This document shows positions 8,119 to 18,167 of a DNA stretch of 64,000 bases, piece by piece. The stretch's first letter is position 1, and every line of letters starts with the position of its first letter. Both the position numbers and the translations under genes were made by a program. The stretch is from Mycobacterium sp. IS-1590 (lineage in GTDB: Bacteria; Actinomycetota; Actinomycetes; Mycobacteriales; Mycobacteriaceae), in contig NZ_LQIW01000023.1 of assembly GCF_001500025.1 (NCBI RefSeq), positions 370,821 through 434,820 of the forward strand, written 5' to 3'. The notes under the pieces are model-generated. The model was not told where the DNA came from, did no database searches, and saw only the letters and a list, made by a program, of their open reading frames with translations.

Positions 8119-8649
8119 ATGCCGTTGTACTCCTTCGAGGGACGCGCACCGACGATCGATCCGGACGCGTTCATCGCGCCGACGGCCACACTGGTGGGTG
8201 ACGTGCACGTCGAGGCCGGCGCCTCGGTGTGGTTCAACGCGGTTCTGCGGGCCGACTTCGCCCCGATTGTGGTCCGCGAGGGCGCCAATGTGCAGGACTG
8301 CTGCGTCCTGCACGCCCCGCCCGGCATCCCGGTGGACATCGGACCCGGCGCCACCGTCGCCCACGCCTGCGTGGTGCACGGTGCCCACATCGGCGCGGAG
8401 GCGGTGCTCGCCAACCACTGCACGGTGCTCGACGGCGCGGTCATCGGCGCGCGCACCCTGATCGCGGCACATTCACTGGTCATCGGCGGCACAAAGATCC
8501 CTGACGAGGTGCTGGTGACCGGTGCGCCCGCGAAAGTCCGCGGACCGATCGCGGGGACCGGCGCCCAGATGTGGGTGAACACCAATCCCGGCGCGTACCA
8601 AGAGCTGGCGCGCCGCTACTCGACGGGTCTGCAGCTCGTCGAGGAGTGA
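8119..8649 (+). CDS. Gamma-class carbonic anhydrase-like hexapeptide protein (Rv3525c-like)
   Basis: This 176-residue protein is a left-handed beta-helix made of hexapeptide repeats (VGDVHVEAG, IGAEAVLAN and similar). His65, His82 and His87 sit where gamma carbonic anhydrases place the three zinc ligands. The family includes true carbonic anhydrases and many proteins without known activity (YrdA/PaaY types; PaaY is a CoA thioesterase). It is divergent from kshA across a KstR operator and matches Rv3525c by position. A thioesterase or CO2-related role in sterol breakdown is open. It meets the next convergent gene with no spacer. Confidence 0.86.
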   Translation: MPLYSFEGRAPTIDPDAFIAPTATLVGDVHVEAGASVWFNAVLRADFAPIVVREGANVQDCCVLHAPPGIPVDIGPGATVAHACVVHGAHIGAEAVLANHCTVLDGAVIGARTLIAAHSLVIGGTKIPDEVLVTGAPAKVRGPIAGTGAQMWVNTNPGAYQELARRYSTGLQLVEE

Positions 8650-9303
8650 CTACTGCGACAGTCCGACGCGAAGGGCGACGTCCTGCATCCTGCCGACGTT
8701 GATCACGAACTTGTCGGTGGTGGCATCGCCGAGCGCGCTCTGGAACTCGAGCCGCACCAGCGCCGGACCCTGCGTGAACAGCAGCATCGTGACCGCCTTG
8801 CTGCGGTCGACGGACTCGCCGACGGCGGTGGTGCCGTCGGTGCCGACCGGGGCCGGTCGCGGTGTCGCGCCGGCGACCACCTGGTCGAGCCTGGGGATGG
8901 CCTCGCGCAGCGTCTTGGTCGCCGCCTCGGCGTCCGGGTAGACCACGATCGTGTTGGAGATGGCGCGGGTGTCGTCCTGATTGACAAACAGGGCGCTCGC
9001 CCCGGGCAGACCCCCGGGTGCCGGGTTCGTCGACTGGACGGTGAACGTGTCCTCGTCGTCGCTGAGATCGGACGCCTGCAGCAGTAGGCGGCTGTAATCC
9101 GCGGCCGAAGCGGCGGCGCTGCTGGTCGTCGTGGGGGCGGCCGCAGAGGGGGGAAGCGAGGTGGTCGGGGAAGTGGTGCCGGTGCCAGTGCCGGGAACCG
9201 GATTGGGTGTGGCATCACAACCGACCGCTGCGGCGCAGATGGCAGCCGCTACCGCTGCGGCGGACATCGACCTGGTAGCTGTCAGTCGGCGTTGTTCAGA
9301 CAT
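8650..9303 (-). CDS. Putative lipoprotein of unknown function
   Basis: The 217-residue product has a lysine/arginine-containing start, a hydrophobic stretch and a lipobox AAVGC (Cys at about residue 28), then a low-complexity Ser/Thr/Pro/Ala linker of about 40 residues typical of mycobacterial lipoproteins. The folded part (about 70-217) resembles sensor-like lipoprotein domains, with alternating short strands and helices and no enzymatic motif. The ATG at 9303 was chosen over the longer open frame because it gives an N-terminal signal peptide. It stands between two plus-strand genes and is convergent with the carbonic anhydrase-like gene. Its role in the sterol region is unclear. Confidence 0.75.
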   Translation of the reverse strand: MSEQRRLTATRSMSAAAVAAAICAAAVGCDATPNPVPGTGTGTTSPTTSLPPSAAAPTTTSSAAASAADYSRLLLQASDLSDDEDTFTVQSTNPAPGGLPGASALFVNQDDTRAISNTIVVYPDAEAATKTLREAIPRLDQVVAGATPRPAPVGTDGTTAVGESVDRSKAVTMLLFTQGPALVRLEFQSALGDATTDKFVINVGRMQDVALRVGLSQ

Positions 9304-9416
9304 GTGTTCGGGCTTCGTGTTTCGCGGATGGAGTTCGCCCCCGAAGGGTACTGATATCGCCGTCTGCACTGGCTGGAGGTCTGGAGGTCTGCGCGCGCGA
9401 GCGCTAGCGTGGCGCA

Positions 9417-10403
9417 ATGATCATCGGCAAGGTCGCCGAACTGTGGCGCTATCCGGTCAAGTCGATGGGCGGCGAACGCGTCGCCGATGTCGCGATCGGA
9501 CCGCGCGGAGTCTTCGGCGACCGCCTCTGGGCGGTTCGCGATATGGAGCGGGACGTGACTGCCTCGGCACGCCGCATCCCGGCGCTGCTGAAGGCCACGG
9601 CGCGGTATACCGGTCCGCTGCCGCCGGACGCGGGTCCTGGCAACGTGCCCGAGGTGGTGATCACCTTCCCGGACGGAACGGAGCTGTCCAGCAGCGACGA
9701 CGCGGTGCACGCGAAGCTGTCGGAGTTGGCCGGACGCGATATGCGCCTGACCGCATTGCCGCCGGTCGAGGACACCAGCCTGCACCGGTTGAGCAAGCAC
9801 GAACGCGACAACGCATCGATCGCGTCGCTGCGCACCGACTTCGGAATCGACAAGGGTGAGAGGTTTCCCGATGTCTCGATGTTCCGGATCGCCGACCTGG
9901 CCACCTTCGCCCGCTACTCGACGCCGCCGGGCATGTTCGTCGATTTGGCGCCGGTGCACGTGCTGAGCACGACGAGTCTGTCGACAGTCGGTGCGGAGGT
10001 CGACGGGGCTCCACTGGACGTACGCCGATTCCGGCCGAACATACTTGTCGCGCTCCAGGATCCGGTCGACGGACTGCCCGAACCACAATGGACGGGCGGC
10101 CACCTCACCATCGGCGGCGCGGTGCTCGAAGTGGCGATGCCGACCATCCGCTGCGTTGTCCCGAGCCGACCGCAACCGGGCCTCGAGGTCGATCGCCGCA
10201 TCACCAAGGCCGTCGCCCAGCGGGCGCAGCGATGCCTGGGCAGCTACTGCTGGGTGGACTCCGACGGAGCCGTGTCAGTGGGTGACGCGGTCGACCTCCG
10301 GGCAGCCGGCGCCCCCAAACGCGTGCTCACCGACGCGGTCAGGCGCGCGAAGCGGTTCACCTTCACCCTGGCCACCTCGGCTGCGGATCGGTTCCGCCGC
10401 TAG
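9417..10403 (+). CDS. MOSC-domain oxidoreductase-like protein
   Basis: The protein of 328 residues has an N-terminal MOSC beta-barrel region (about 1-130, starting GKVAELWRYPVKSMGGERV) and a C-terminal MOSC domain (about 150-290) with the conserved cysteine in MPTIRCVVP. MOSC proteins such as YcbX/YiiM and the C-terminal domain of Moco sulfurases bind molybdenum cofactor and reduce N-hydroxylated compounds. No partner is encoded next to it, although a molybdenum hydroxylase operon lies at 50-56 kb in this window. Its stop overlaps the convergent NTF2-like gene by four bases. Confidence 0.85.
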   Translation: MIIGKVAELWRYPVKSMGGERVADVAIGPRGVFGDRLWAVRDMERDVTASARRIPALLKATARYTGPLPPDAGPGNVPEVVITFPDGTELSSSDDAVHAKLSELAGRDMRLTALPPVEDTSLHRLSKHERDNASIASLRTDFGIDKGERFPDVSMFRIADLATFARYSTPPGMFVDLAPVHVLSTTSLSTVGAEVDGAPLDVRRFRPNILVALQDPVDGLPEPQWTGGHLTIGGAVLEVAMPTIRCVVPSRPQPGLEVDRRITKAVAQRAQRCLGSYCWVDSDGAVSVGDAVDLRAAGAPKRVLTDAVRRAKRFTFTLATSAADRFRR

Positions 10404-10816
10404 ATCTTTCGCGCGCTGGCGGTGGCGCGGTCCAGCTCCCAGTATGCGCGCAGCGCAACGAGCTTGCCGTCGTCATTGACGCGGTAGGTGAACACGCCCT
10501 CGGCGGTCACCTCGTAGCCGGCCGACCGGATCACGATCGAGCCGACGTTGGCTTCCTCGTTGCCGCACTGGAAGGTCTCGACGAAGTTGAACTGCAGCTC
10601 ACTGGGCGCGATCGCCTTGTCGTAGAACTTGGCGATCGCCTCCTTGCCGCGGTGTCCGTTGCCGTCGGGATCGAAGTGTGACGGTCCGATGGGATCCTCG
10701 ACGATCGCGTCGTCGGCGAAGTTGTCCAGCCAGGACTGCTTGTCATGGGCGACCGCCGCCTCACGCGACCGCTTACCCGCCAGATGAACCGGGGCATTCG
10801 GGTCGGTGACGGTCAC
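10400..10816 (-). CDS. NTF2/SnoaL-like protein, possible steroid or CoA-ester binder
   Basis: A small 138-residue alpha+beta-barrel protein of the NTF2-like superfamily (SnoaL/ketosteroid-isomerase fold). Recognisable are the N-terminal helix with WLDNFADDAIVEDPIG, the GNGHRGKEAIAKFYD motif, and the closing strand LRAYWELDRA. This fold includes ketosteroid isomerases, hydratases and dehydratases. I used the GTG that overlaps the upstream LLM oxidoreductase stop by four bases (GTGA). It is the last gene of a coupled series DUF35 protein-ltp4-ltp3-LLM-NTF2, so a role as isomerase, hydratase or carrier in side-chain cleavage is likely but unproven. I do not recall an equivalent at this position in M. 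tuberculosis. Confidence 0.78.
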   Translation of the reverse strand: MTVTDPNAPVHLAGKRSREAAVAHDKQSWLDNFADDAIVEDPIGPSHFDPDGNGHRGKEAIAKFYDKAIAPSELQFNFVETFQCGNEEANVGSIVIRSAGYEVTAEGVFTYRVNDDGKLVALRAYWELDRATASARKI

Positions 10817-11696
10817 TGCTGCCAGCCCGAGTGAATGTAGGTGTCGGCGAAGCGCTTCATCGCGTCGAGCTTGGGTTGCAGCGGTGCGTCGAAGCCCAGT
10901 CCCTCGAACACCCATGGCATCACGATGTTGTCGGTGACGCCGGATTCGGCGAGTTCACGGTGGCCGTCGACGCCGAACTTGTCGATGCATACGGCCTGGA
11001 ACTCGAACGGGTCGTCGGCCCGGCCGTATTCGGCGAGCAGCGCCTTCAACTTGGCGATCGTTTCGGCCAGCTGCTCGCCGGTCATCATCGCGCTGGTCCA
11101 TCCATCGCCGACGCGTGCCGCGCGCTTGAGAGCGACGTCGGTGTGGCCGCCGACGTAGAACGGGACCGGTTCGGTGGGCGCCGGGCTCATCTGAAGCTTG
11201 TCGAAGTCGTAGAACTCGCCGTGGAACTCCACCATGCCGCCGGCCAGCACGAGTTTGATCACCTCGATCATCTCGTCGACCCTCTTGCCGCGGCGCGCGT
11301 ACGGCTGGCCACACCACTCGAACTCCTCGGGGGCCCAACCGATCCCGACACCGAAACCGAACCGGTTGTTGGTCAGGTTGGCCACCGAGCCGACCTGGCG
11401 CGCGAGCAGCAGTGGATTGCGCGAACCCAGCTTCATCACGTTGGTGTAGAAGCGCAGCGTCGACGTCACCGCACCCATCGCCCCTGCGGCGATCAGCGGA
11501 TCGACCCAGGGAGTGTTCTCGTCCCACATGCGGGAACCGTCCGGGGTGTAGGGGTAATCCGCCGACTGCTTCTCCATGTAGAAGATGGAGTCCGGCAACG
11601 CGATCGAGGTGAAGCCGACCTCCTCGGCGGTCCTGGCGATGTCGACGAGGTGGTCGATCTGACACATCGGCACCGCGCAGGTGTACTGCATGGTGG

Positions 11697-11700
<4 letters not shown>
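10813..11700 (-). CDS. LLM-class F420-dependent oxidoreductase
   Basis: This is a 295-residue TIM-barrel protein of the luciferase-like/F420 family. Seen are MCQIDHLVDIARTAEEVGF at the start, ANLTNNRFGFGVGIGWAPEEFE (about residues 110-130) and PFYVGGHTDVALKRAARVGDGW (about 180-200), all family signatures. These enzymes use F420 or FMN to reduce or oxidise organic substrates. The ATG overlaps the ltp3 stop (ATGA), and the stop overlaps the NTF2-like start, so it is translationally tied to the aldolase genes. The work is probably a redox step on a sterol side-chain fragment or steroid CoA ester; that is inferred from the operon. Confidence 0.85.
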
Positions 11701-12874
<1,174 letters not shown>

Positions 12875-12875
<1 letters not shown>

Positions 12876-13960
12876 CAGGCGTGTCCTTCCAGAACGGCCA
12901 CCAGATTCTGTTGCAGCGCAGGCCCGCTCGTCGCGTGCGCCAGAACCCGCTGCGCCGAACCGTTGAAGATGTGTTGTGCGGCGAATCCGATGCGCTCGAG
13001 GCCCGCGGAGAACATCGGGTTGGCGGACAACGCTCCACCCGACGGGTTGACCTTCGCCGACGAGGGCAGCCCGATCGCCTCGGTGAGGATCAGGTGCTGA
13101 TGGGTGAACGGCGCATAGATCTCGGCGACCTCGATGGACCCCGTGTCGCCACCGGTGGCCGCTTGTGCGGACGCCGCGGTCGACGGCGAGGTGGTCAGGT
13201 CACGAGCGCCCAATATCGGCGTCTCGATGCGATGTTCGATCCCGGTGATCCACGCGGGGTTCTCGCGTAGCTCACGCGCCCGGTCGCCGGCGGCGAGCAC
13301 GATCGCCGACGCGCCGTCGGTGATCGGCGCGATGTCGTGGCGACGCAACGGATCCGCGAAGTACGGGCGTTCGAGGAGTTCGGAGATCGCTTTCGCCTCG
13401 TCTGAGCCTGTCGGAGCCTCCTCGCTGTCGGTGCGGCCGGCCGCCGTCATCGCGTCCAGCGCCACCTGCGCCATCTGCTCGGCGGTCCACTTGCCCGCGT
13501 CCAGTCCGAACCGCGCCTGCAGGCCCGCCATCGAGACCGCGTCCGGCCACAGCGGGGCGACGCTGTACGGGTCGGTCTGCAGCGCCAGCACCCGGCGCAG
13601 CACACCCGCGCTGGACTTGCCGAAGCCGTACACCAGCGCGGTGTCCACCTCGCCGGTGAGGATCTTGATGTAGGCCTCGTAGAGCGCCCACGCCGCGTCC
13701 ATTTCGACGTGCGACTCGTTGATCGGAGGCACCGCCCCGATCGAGTCGATCGCGGAGATGAACGAGAACGCCCGGCCCGCAAGGTAATCCGAAGATCCCG
13801 AGCACCAGAACCCGATATCGGTCTGCTGCAGGCCGAGCTCGTCGTAAAGCCGATGGAAGCACGGCATCAGCATCTCGACGCCGTTGGTGGTCCCGTCGGT
13901 GCGGCGCACGTGCGGTGCGTGCGCGAACCCGACGACCGCTACCCCGTTGTCCGAAGTCAT
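12875..13960 (-). CDS. ltp4: Thiolase-like lipid-transfer protein / steroid side-chain aldolase Ltp4
   Basis: A 361-residue thiolase-fold protein shorter than true thiolases. The segment equivalent to the nucleophile region reads NESHVEMDAAWALYEA and has no cysteine, while the C-terminal NPSGGALSANPMFSAG loop is present. This points to a non-thiolase function as one subunit of a retro-aldolase with Ltp3 and the DUF35 protein. By order it is the orthologue of Rv3522. It begins 14 bases after the DUF35 stop and shares one base with ltp3. The probable reaction is C-C cleavage of a beta-hydroxy steroid-CoA from branched or normal side chains. Confidence 0.88.
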
Positions 13961-13974
13961 GAAGTGAAGCCCCT

Positions 13975-14979
13975 TTACAGGTGGTGCTTGTAGGAGTCGT
14001 AGTCGGCGTCGGGCTCACCCGTCGGCCGGAAGTGGTCGATGTTGTCGATGCCCAGGCCCCACTCCTCACGTGGTTTCCAGACCGCTTCGACGCGCATCCC
14101 CATCCGGACCTCGGACGCCTCGATCTCGGTGACCAGGTGCAGGAAGGGGATGTCGGCGCCGTCGAGCAGCACGTAGGCGGCGACGTAGGGCGGTTTGATG
14201 CGCTGCCCGGCGAACGGGATGTTGATCACCGCGAACGTGGTGACGGTGCCCTTGTCCGGCAGCTCGATGAACTCGTCGAGCTCGAGGCCGGTGGCGGGAT
14301 CGGCCTCCTTGGGCGGGAAGTACACCTTGCCGGGCTTGCCGTCGCGGCCGCTCTTGGTCCGGGCACCGAGAAGCTTGCCCTCCTCGAGCGCCCGCAGGAA
14401 CGTGCTTTCGGGAAGCGATGCGGTGTGCTGGATCTCGATGGACGACGGCGACACCTGCACTGTCACGGGGTCGCGGTCGTCGGGCCGGCCCTCGGGTTCG
14501 GCCTGGTCGCCGAGGGCGAAGTAGGCGATGTCGGTGATGGCCCCGACGGGTTCGTCGACCCAGTGCGCGTGCACCCGCGCGCCGGTGCTGATGGCGTCGG
14601 AGGACTTGGCATCGACGGCGTGCAGCAGCGGGGTGTCGGCGCCGTCGAGTTTGATCAGCGCCCACGCGAACGGCCGATCGATGGGCTGACCCTCGAGCGG
14701 GGCCGGCTGCCAGGTCCACGACAGCACGGTTCCGACACCGGCCACCGGTACGATTTCCGTCAATCGCTCGTAGGTCACGGGATCGAACTCGGCAGGCGGC
14801 ACGTGCACCCGCCCGTCGGAACCGCGCACTCCGACGATGCGTCGCTCGCGCAGGGCGGTGAAGAACTGGGACAGGAGTGGTCCGACTGAACGGGTGTAGT
14901 CGAATGAGAGCTTCAGCGGCGCGGAAAGCGGCCGCTCATGCGGATCGATCTGCACCGGGCTGCTTTGGCTGGTGGTCAC
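13975..14979 (-). CDS. Tandem DUF35/OB-fold protein, aldolase partner (Rv3521-like)
   Basis: The 334-residue protein contains two DUF35-type modules (about residues 20-160 and 180-320), each with an N-terminal helix region (LSQFFTALRERRI; FLRALEEGKLLG) and an OB-fold. The cysteine zinc ribbon normal for DUF35 has lost all its cysteines in both copies (for example GKVYFPPK without CxxC). DUF35 proteins bind thiolase-like Ltp subunits and form aldolases. It is first in a coupled unit with ltp4 and ltp3. The GTG at 14979 was chosen because a longer open frame would run through the KstR operator. It starts only 9 bases after the operator, without a Shine-Dalgarno site, so a leaderless mRNA is possible. 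Confidence 0.86.
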   Translation of the reverse strand: MTTSQSSPVQIDPHERPLSAPLKLSFDYTRSVGPLLSQFFTALRERRIVGVRGSDGRVHVPPAEFDPVTYERLTEIVPVAGVGTVLSWTWQPAPLEGQPIDRPFAWALIKLDGADTPLLHAVDAKSSDAISTGARVHAHWVDEPVGAITDIAYFALGDQAEPEGRPDDRDPVTVQVSPSSIEIQHTASLPESTFLRALEEGKLLGARTKSGRDGKPGKVYFPPKEADPATGLELDEFIELPDKGTVTTFAVINIPFAGQRIKPPYVAAYVLLDGADIPFLHLVTEIEASEVRMGMRVEAVWKPREEWGLGIDNIDHFRPTGEPDADYDSYKHHL

Positions 14980-14988
14980 GGCATCGAG

Positions 14989-15002
14989 TAGAACAGGTTC
15001 TA
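14989..15002. promoter_or_regulatory. KstR operator between DUF35-ltp4-ltp3 and the F420-type oxidoreductase
   Basis: TAGAACAGGTTCTA is a perfect match to TnnAACnnGTTnnA in a 58-bp divergent gap. It lies 9 bases from the GTG on the minus strand and 35 bases from the ATG on the plus strand, so both units are probably KstR-controlled. Confidence 0.85.
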
Positions 15003-15037
15003 ACAATGGTTTCAAGACACCGTTATGAGGTCTGCGA

Positions 15038-16078
15038 ATGAAGCTCGGACTGCAGTTGGGATATTGGGGCGCGCAACCGCCCGAGAATCACGCCGAACTG
15101 GTTGCCGCCGCCGAGGAGGCCGGGTTCGACACGGTGTTCACCGCCGAAGCCTGGGGCTCGGACGCCTACACGCCGCTGGCGTGGTGGGGCCGCGAAACCA
15201 CACGCATGCGGCTGGGCACGTCGGTGATCCAGCTGTCGGCGCGCACGCCGACCGCGTGTGCGATGGCGGCGCTGACGCTCGACCACCTCTCCGGGGGACG
15301 GCACATCCTGGGGCTCGGCGTTTCCGGACCGCAGGTCGTCGAGGGCTGGTACGGCCAGAAGTTCCCCAAGCCGCTGGCCCGCACCCGCGAGTACATCGAC
15401 ATCCTGCGTCAGGTGTGGGCGCGCGAAGCCCCGGTGCGCAGCGACGGCCCGCACTACCCGCTGCCGCTGACCGGTGAGGGCACGACGGGCCTGGGCAAGA
15501 ACCTCAAGCCGATCACGCACCCGCTTCGGGCCGATATCCCGGTGATGCTGGGCGCGGAAGGACCGAAGAACGTCGCGCTGGCCGCCGAGATCTGCGACGG
15601 TTGGCTGCCGATCTTCTACTCGCCGCGCATCGCCGACATGTACAACGAGTGGCTCGACGAGGGTTTCGCCCGCCCTGGCGCCCGCCGCAGCCGCGAGGAC
15701 TTCGAGATCTGCGCGACGGCGCAGGTGGTCGTCACCGACGACCGCGCCGAGATCATGGAGCTGATGAAGCCGCATCTGGCCCTCTATATGGGCGGTATGG
15801 GCGCCGAGGACACCAACTTCCACGCCGACGTCTACCGGCGGATGGGATACGCGGAGGTCGTCGAGGACGTGACGAAGCTGTTCCGCTCCGGCACCGAGGA
15901 CGGCAAAGAGCGAGCCGCCAAGATCATTCCCGACGAGCTGGTCGACGACTCGGCGATCGTCGGCGACCTCGGTTACGTGCAGGAGCAGATCAAAGCGTGG
16001 GAGGCCGCCGGCGTCACGATGATGGTCGTCGGCGCGCGTTCGCCCGAGCAGATTCGGGATCTCGCCGCGCTGGTATAG
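15038..16078 (+). CDS. F420-dependent LLM-class oxidoreductase (Rv3520c-like)
   Basis: This 346-residue luciferase-like TIM-barrel protein begins MKLGLQLGYWG and shows the family blocks TSVIQLSARTPTACAMAALT, HILGLGVSGPQVVEGWYG (about residues 88-105) and IPVMLGAEGPKNVALAAEICDGW (about 167-190). These are close to F420-dependent dehydrogenases such as hydroxymycolate or alcohol-oxidising enzymes. It matches Rv3520c by length (347) and by its position opposite the DUF35-ltp unit across a KstR operator. A redox step on a sterol intermediate with F420 is the best inference; the substrate is not known. It is distinct from the other LLM protein at 10.8 kb. Confidence 0.88.
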   Translation: MKLGLQLGYWGAQPPENHAELVAAAEEAGFDTVFTAEAWGSDAYTPLAWWGRETTRMRLGTSVIQLSARTPTACAMAALTLDHLSGGRHILGLGVSGPQVVEGWYGQKFPKPLARTREYIDILRQVWAREAPVRSDGPHYPLPLTGEGTTGLGKNLKPITHPLRADIPVMLGAEGPKNVALAAEICDGWLPIFYSPRIADMYNEWLDEGFARPGARRSREDFEICATAQVVVTDDRAEIMELMKPHLALYMGGMGAEDTNFHADVYRRMGYAEVVEDVTKLFRSGTEDGKERAAKIIPDELVDDSAIVGDLGYVQEQIKAWEAAGVTMMVVGARSPEQIRDLAALV

Positions 16079-16108
16079 GTTCCCACGCGTGAGCGCCCCT
16101 CTGGCCGA

Positions 16109-16135
16109 GTAGACACTTCCTTGCTAGTTGTCTAC
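16109..16135. promoter_or_regulatory. Short inverted repeat before the acetoacetate decarboxylase-like gene
   Basis: GTAGACA and its complement TGTCTAC are separated by 13 bases. The element lies 30 bases after one stop and 22 bases before the next ATG. It may be a terminator stem or an operator for the decarboxylase-like/cyp142 pair. It does not fit the KstR consensus. Confidence 0.4.
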
Positions 16136-16156
16136 CCGGCGTTCTAGATTGGCGCG

Positions 16157-16876
16157 ATGACCCAGCACACCATCGCGGGCACAACGCTCACCATGCCGGT
16201 GAGAATCCGCAAGGCGCATCAGCACATGGCGATGTTCTCCGTGGACGCCGACGCCGCGCAGCGCATGATCGACTACAGCGGTCTGAAGGTCTGCCGGTTC
16301 CTGCCGGGACGTGCGATCGCGGTACTGATGCTGATGCGCTACGAGGACGGCGACCTCGGCCAGTACTACGAGTACGGCACCAACGTGATGGTGAACCCGC
16401 CCGGGTCGAATGCGTCGGGGCCACGGGCACTGCAGTCGGCGGGTGCGTTCATCCATCACCTGCCGGTCGACCAGGCCTTCACGCTGGAGGCCGGAACCAA
16501 AATTTGGGGTTATCCGAAGGTCATGTCGGAGTTCACGATTCGTGACGGGCACACGTACTCGTTCGACGTCACCATCGACGGCCAGTTCGCCGTCGGCATG
16601 GATTTCCGTCCCGGCCTCCCGGTTCCGGCGGCGTTCACCGCCAAGCCGCAGGCCCACCCCACGTACTCGTGCCGCGACGGGGTGCTGCGCCGGACCGTCG
16701 GCGAGATGAAGCTCAGCGAGGTCCGCTATCGCCCGGGTGGGGCCCGGGTCCGGCTCGGCGAACATCCCTATGCGAAGGAGCTGGCCTCGCTAGGCTTCCC
16801 CAAACGCGCCTTGTTCTCCGGTTCGGCTGGGAACGTGGAGATGTCGTTCGCGGATGCAGAGGAGCTTCGATCGTGA
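16157..16876 (+). CDS. Acetoacetate decarboxylase-family protein (Rv3519-like)
   Basis: The 239-residue protein belongs to the acetoacetate decarboxylase-like superfamily. The motif EAGTKIWGYPKVMSEF (about residues 110-125) resembles the region carrying the Schiff-base lysine of the family (WGYPK), and FQ/FAVGMDF strands follow. Many members are decarboxylase-like hydratases or aldolases rather than true decarboxylases. It overlaps cyp142 by four bases (GTGA), so the two are made together, and it matches the Rv3519-cyp142 order. A role in sterol side-chain or ring metabolism is likely from position; the reaction is unknown. Confidence 0.83.
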   Translation: MTQHTIAGTTLTMPVRIRKAHQHMAMFSVDADAAQRMIDYSGLKVCRFLPGRAIAVLMLMRYEDGDLGQYYEYGTNVMVNPPGSNASGPRALQSAGAFIHHLPVDQAFTLEAGTKIWGYPKVMSEFTIRDGHTYSFDVTIDGQFAVGMDFRPGLPVPAAFTAKPQAHPTYSCRDGVLRRTVGEMKLSEVRYRPGGARVRLGEHPYAKELASLGFPKRALFSGSAGNVEMSFADAEELRS

Positions 16877-18078
16877 CTGTTACGGCACCGCAGACCAAAC
16901 CGGACGTCGACCTGACCGACGGTGCGTTCTACGCCGGCGACTCGCGCTCGGTCTACAAGTGGATGCGCGAGAACGAGCCGGTCTTCCGCGACCGCAACGG
17001 ATTGGCCGCCGCCGCAACCTATGCCGCCGTCATCGAGGCGGAGCGCAATCCGGAGCTGTTCTCCAACGCCGGCGGTATCCGACCCGACCAGCCGGGCGTC
17101 GAGATGATGATCGAGATGGACGATCCGCAGCATCTGCTGCGCCGCAAGCTCGTCAACTCCGGCTTCACGCGCAAGCGGGTCAAAGACCTCGAGGGCTCGA
17201 TCGAGAACCTGTGCGACACGCTGATCGACAACGTGTGTGAGCGCGGCGAATGCGATTTCGTCTGGGACATCGCGGCGCCGCTGCCGATGGCCGTCATCGG
17301 CGACATGCTCGGGGTGCGTCCCGAAGAACGCGAGATGTTCCTCAAGTGGTCCGACGACCTGGTGGGTGCCCTCAGCAGCACCGCGGACCCGGAGGAATTC
17401 CAGGTCACCATGGACGCGTTCGCGGCCTACAGCGAATACATGATGGGCATGATCGCGGTCCGCAAGGACGAGCCGACCGACGACCTGGTCAGTGTGCTGG
17501 TGCACGCCGAGGTCGAGGGCAGCAAGCTCGAGGACCATCAGATCGTCACCGAGGTGCTGCTGCTGTTGATCGGCGGCGACGAGACCACCCGGCACACGCT
17601 GTCCGGCGGAACCCGGCAGTTGCTGTTGCATCCCGACCAGCATCAGCGGCTCGCTGCCGACCTGTCGTTGCTGCCCAACGCGATCGAGGAGATGCTGCGC
17701 TGGACGGCGCCGGTGAAGAACATGGCGCGCACGATCACCGCCGACACAGAGTTCCACGGAACGGCCCTCGAAGAGGGCGAGAAGATGATCCTGCTGTTCG
17801 AGTCGGCCAACTTCGACGAGAGCGTGTTCGAGGATCCCGAGCGCTTTGACATCGAGCGCTATCCGAACAACCACCTGGCGTTCGGCTTCGGCACGCACTT
17901 CTGCCTCGGAAACCAGCTCGCGCGACTCGAGCTGTCGATCATGCAGACCAAACTGCTGCAGCGGCTACCCGATCTGCGGCTGGCCTCCGGTGACGAGTTG
18001 CCCTTGCGGCCCGCCAATTTCGTGAGCGGTCTGGAGAAGATGCCGGTGGCGTTCACGCCGACGGCGAAGGTGCTCTAG
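16873..18078 (+). CDS. cyp142: Cytochrome P450 CYP142, steroid C26/C27-monooxygenase
   Basis: The protein of 401 residues has the full P450 motif set: the I-helix GGDETT (234-239), ExxR at Glu273-Arg276, and the haem loop FGFGTHFCLGNQLA with Cys344 as iron ligand. CYP142 oxidises the terminal methyl of cholest-4-en-3-one to the carboxylic acid, the step that makes the side chain ready for CoA activation, and can replace CYP125. Synteny with Rv3519 and echA19 and the length (398 in M. tuberculosis) support the name. The GTG overlaps the preceding stop by four bases, so a longer open frame reaching into that gene is not used. Confidence 0.92.
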   Translation: MTVTAPQTKPDVDLTDGAFYAGDSRSVYKWMRENEPVFRDRNGLAAAATYAAVIEAERNPELFSNAGGIRPDQPGVEMMIEMDDPQHLLRRKLVNSGFTRKRVKDLEGSIENLCDTLIDNVCERGECDFVWDIAAPLPMAVIGDMLGVRPEEREMFLKWSDDLVGALSSTADPEEFQVTMDAFAAYSEYMMGMIAVRKDEPTDDLVSVLVHAEVEGSKLEDHQIVTEVLLLLIGGDETTRHTLSGGTRQLLLHPDQHQRLAADLSLLPNAIEEMLRWTAPVKNMARTITADTEFHGTALEEGEKMILLFESANFDESVFEDPERFDIERYPNNHLAFGFGTHFCLGNQLARLELSIMQTKLLQRLPDLRLASGDELPLRPANFVSGLEKMPVAFTPTAKVL

Positions 18079-18083
18079 TGCGC

Positions 18084-18139
18084 CGTTTGTGAAACGAGCG
18101 ACGGAAATCCGACCGAAACCGTCGCAGGTTGCACAAACG
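18084..18139. terminator. Nested palindrome between convergent cyp142 and echA19
   Basis: Two arm pairs are stacked: CGTTTGTG with CACAAACG outside and GCGACGG with CCGTCGC inside. They are separated by symmetric 6-nt internal loops and closed by a 14-nt loop. It is centred in the 89-bp gap between two convergent stops and is probably a bidirectional terminator. Confidence 0.65.
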
Positions 18140-18167
18140 AGCGAGGGAGCGGGACGCGGAAGCGGGC

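Noticed and set aside
16109..16157. Possible KstR site before the acetoacetate decarboxylase-like gene
   Set aside because: The inverted repeat GTAGACA...TGTCTAC and the TTCTAG nearby do not contain AACnnGTT in the right spacing.
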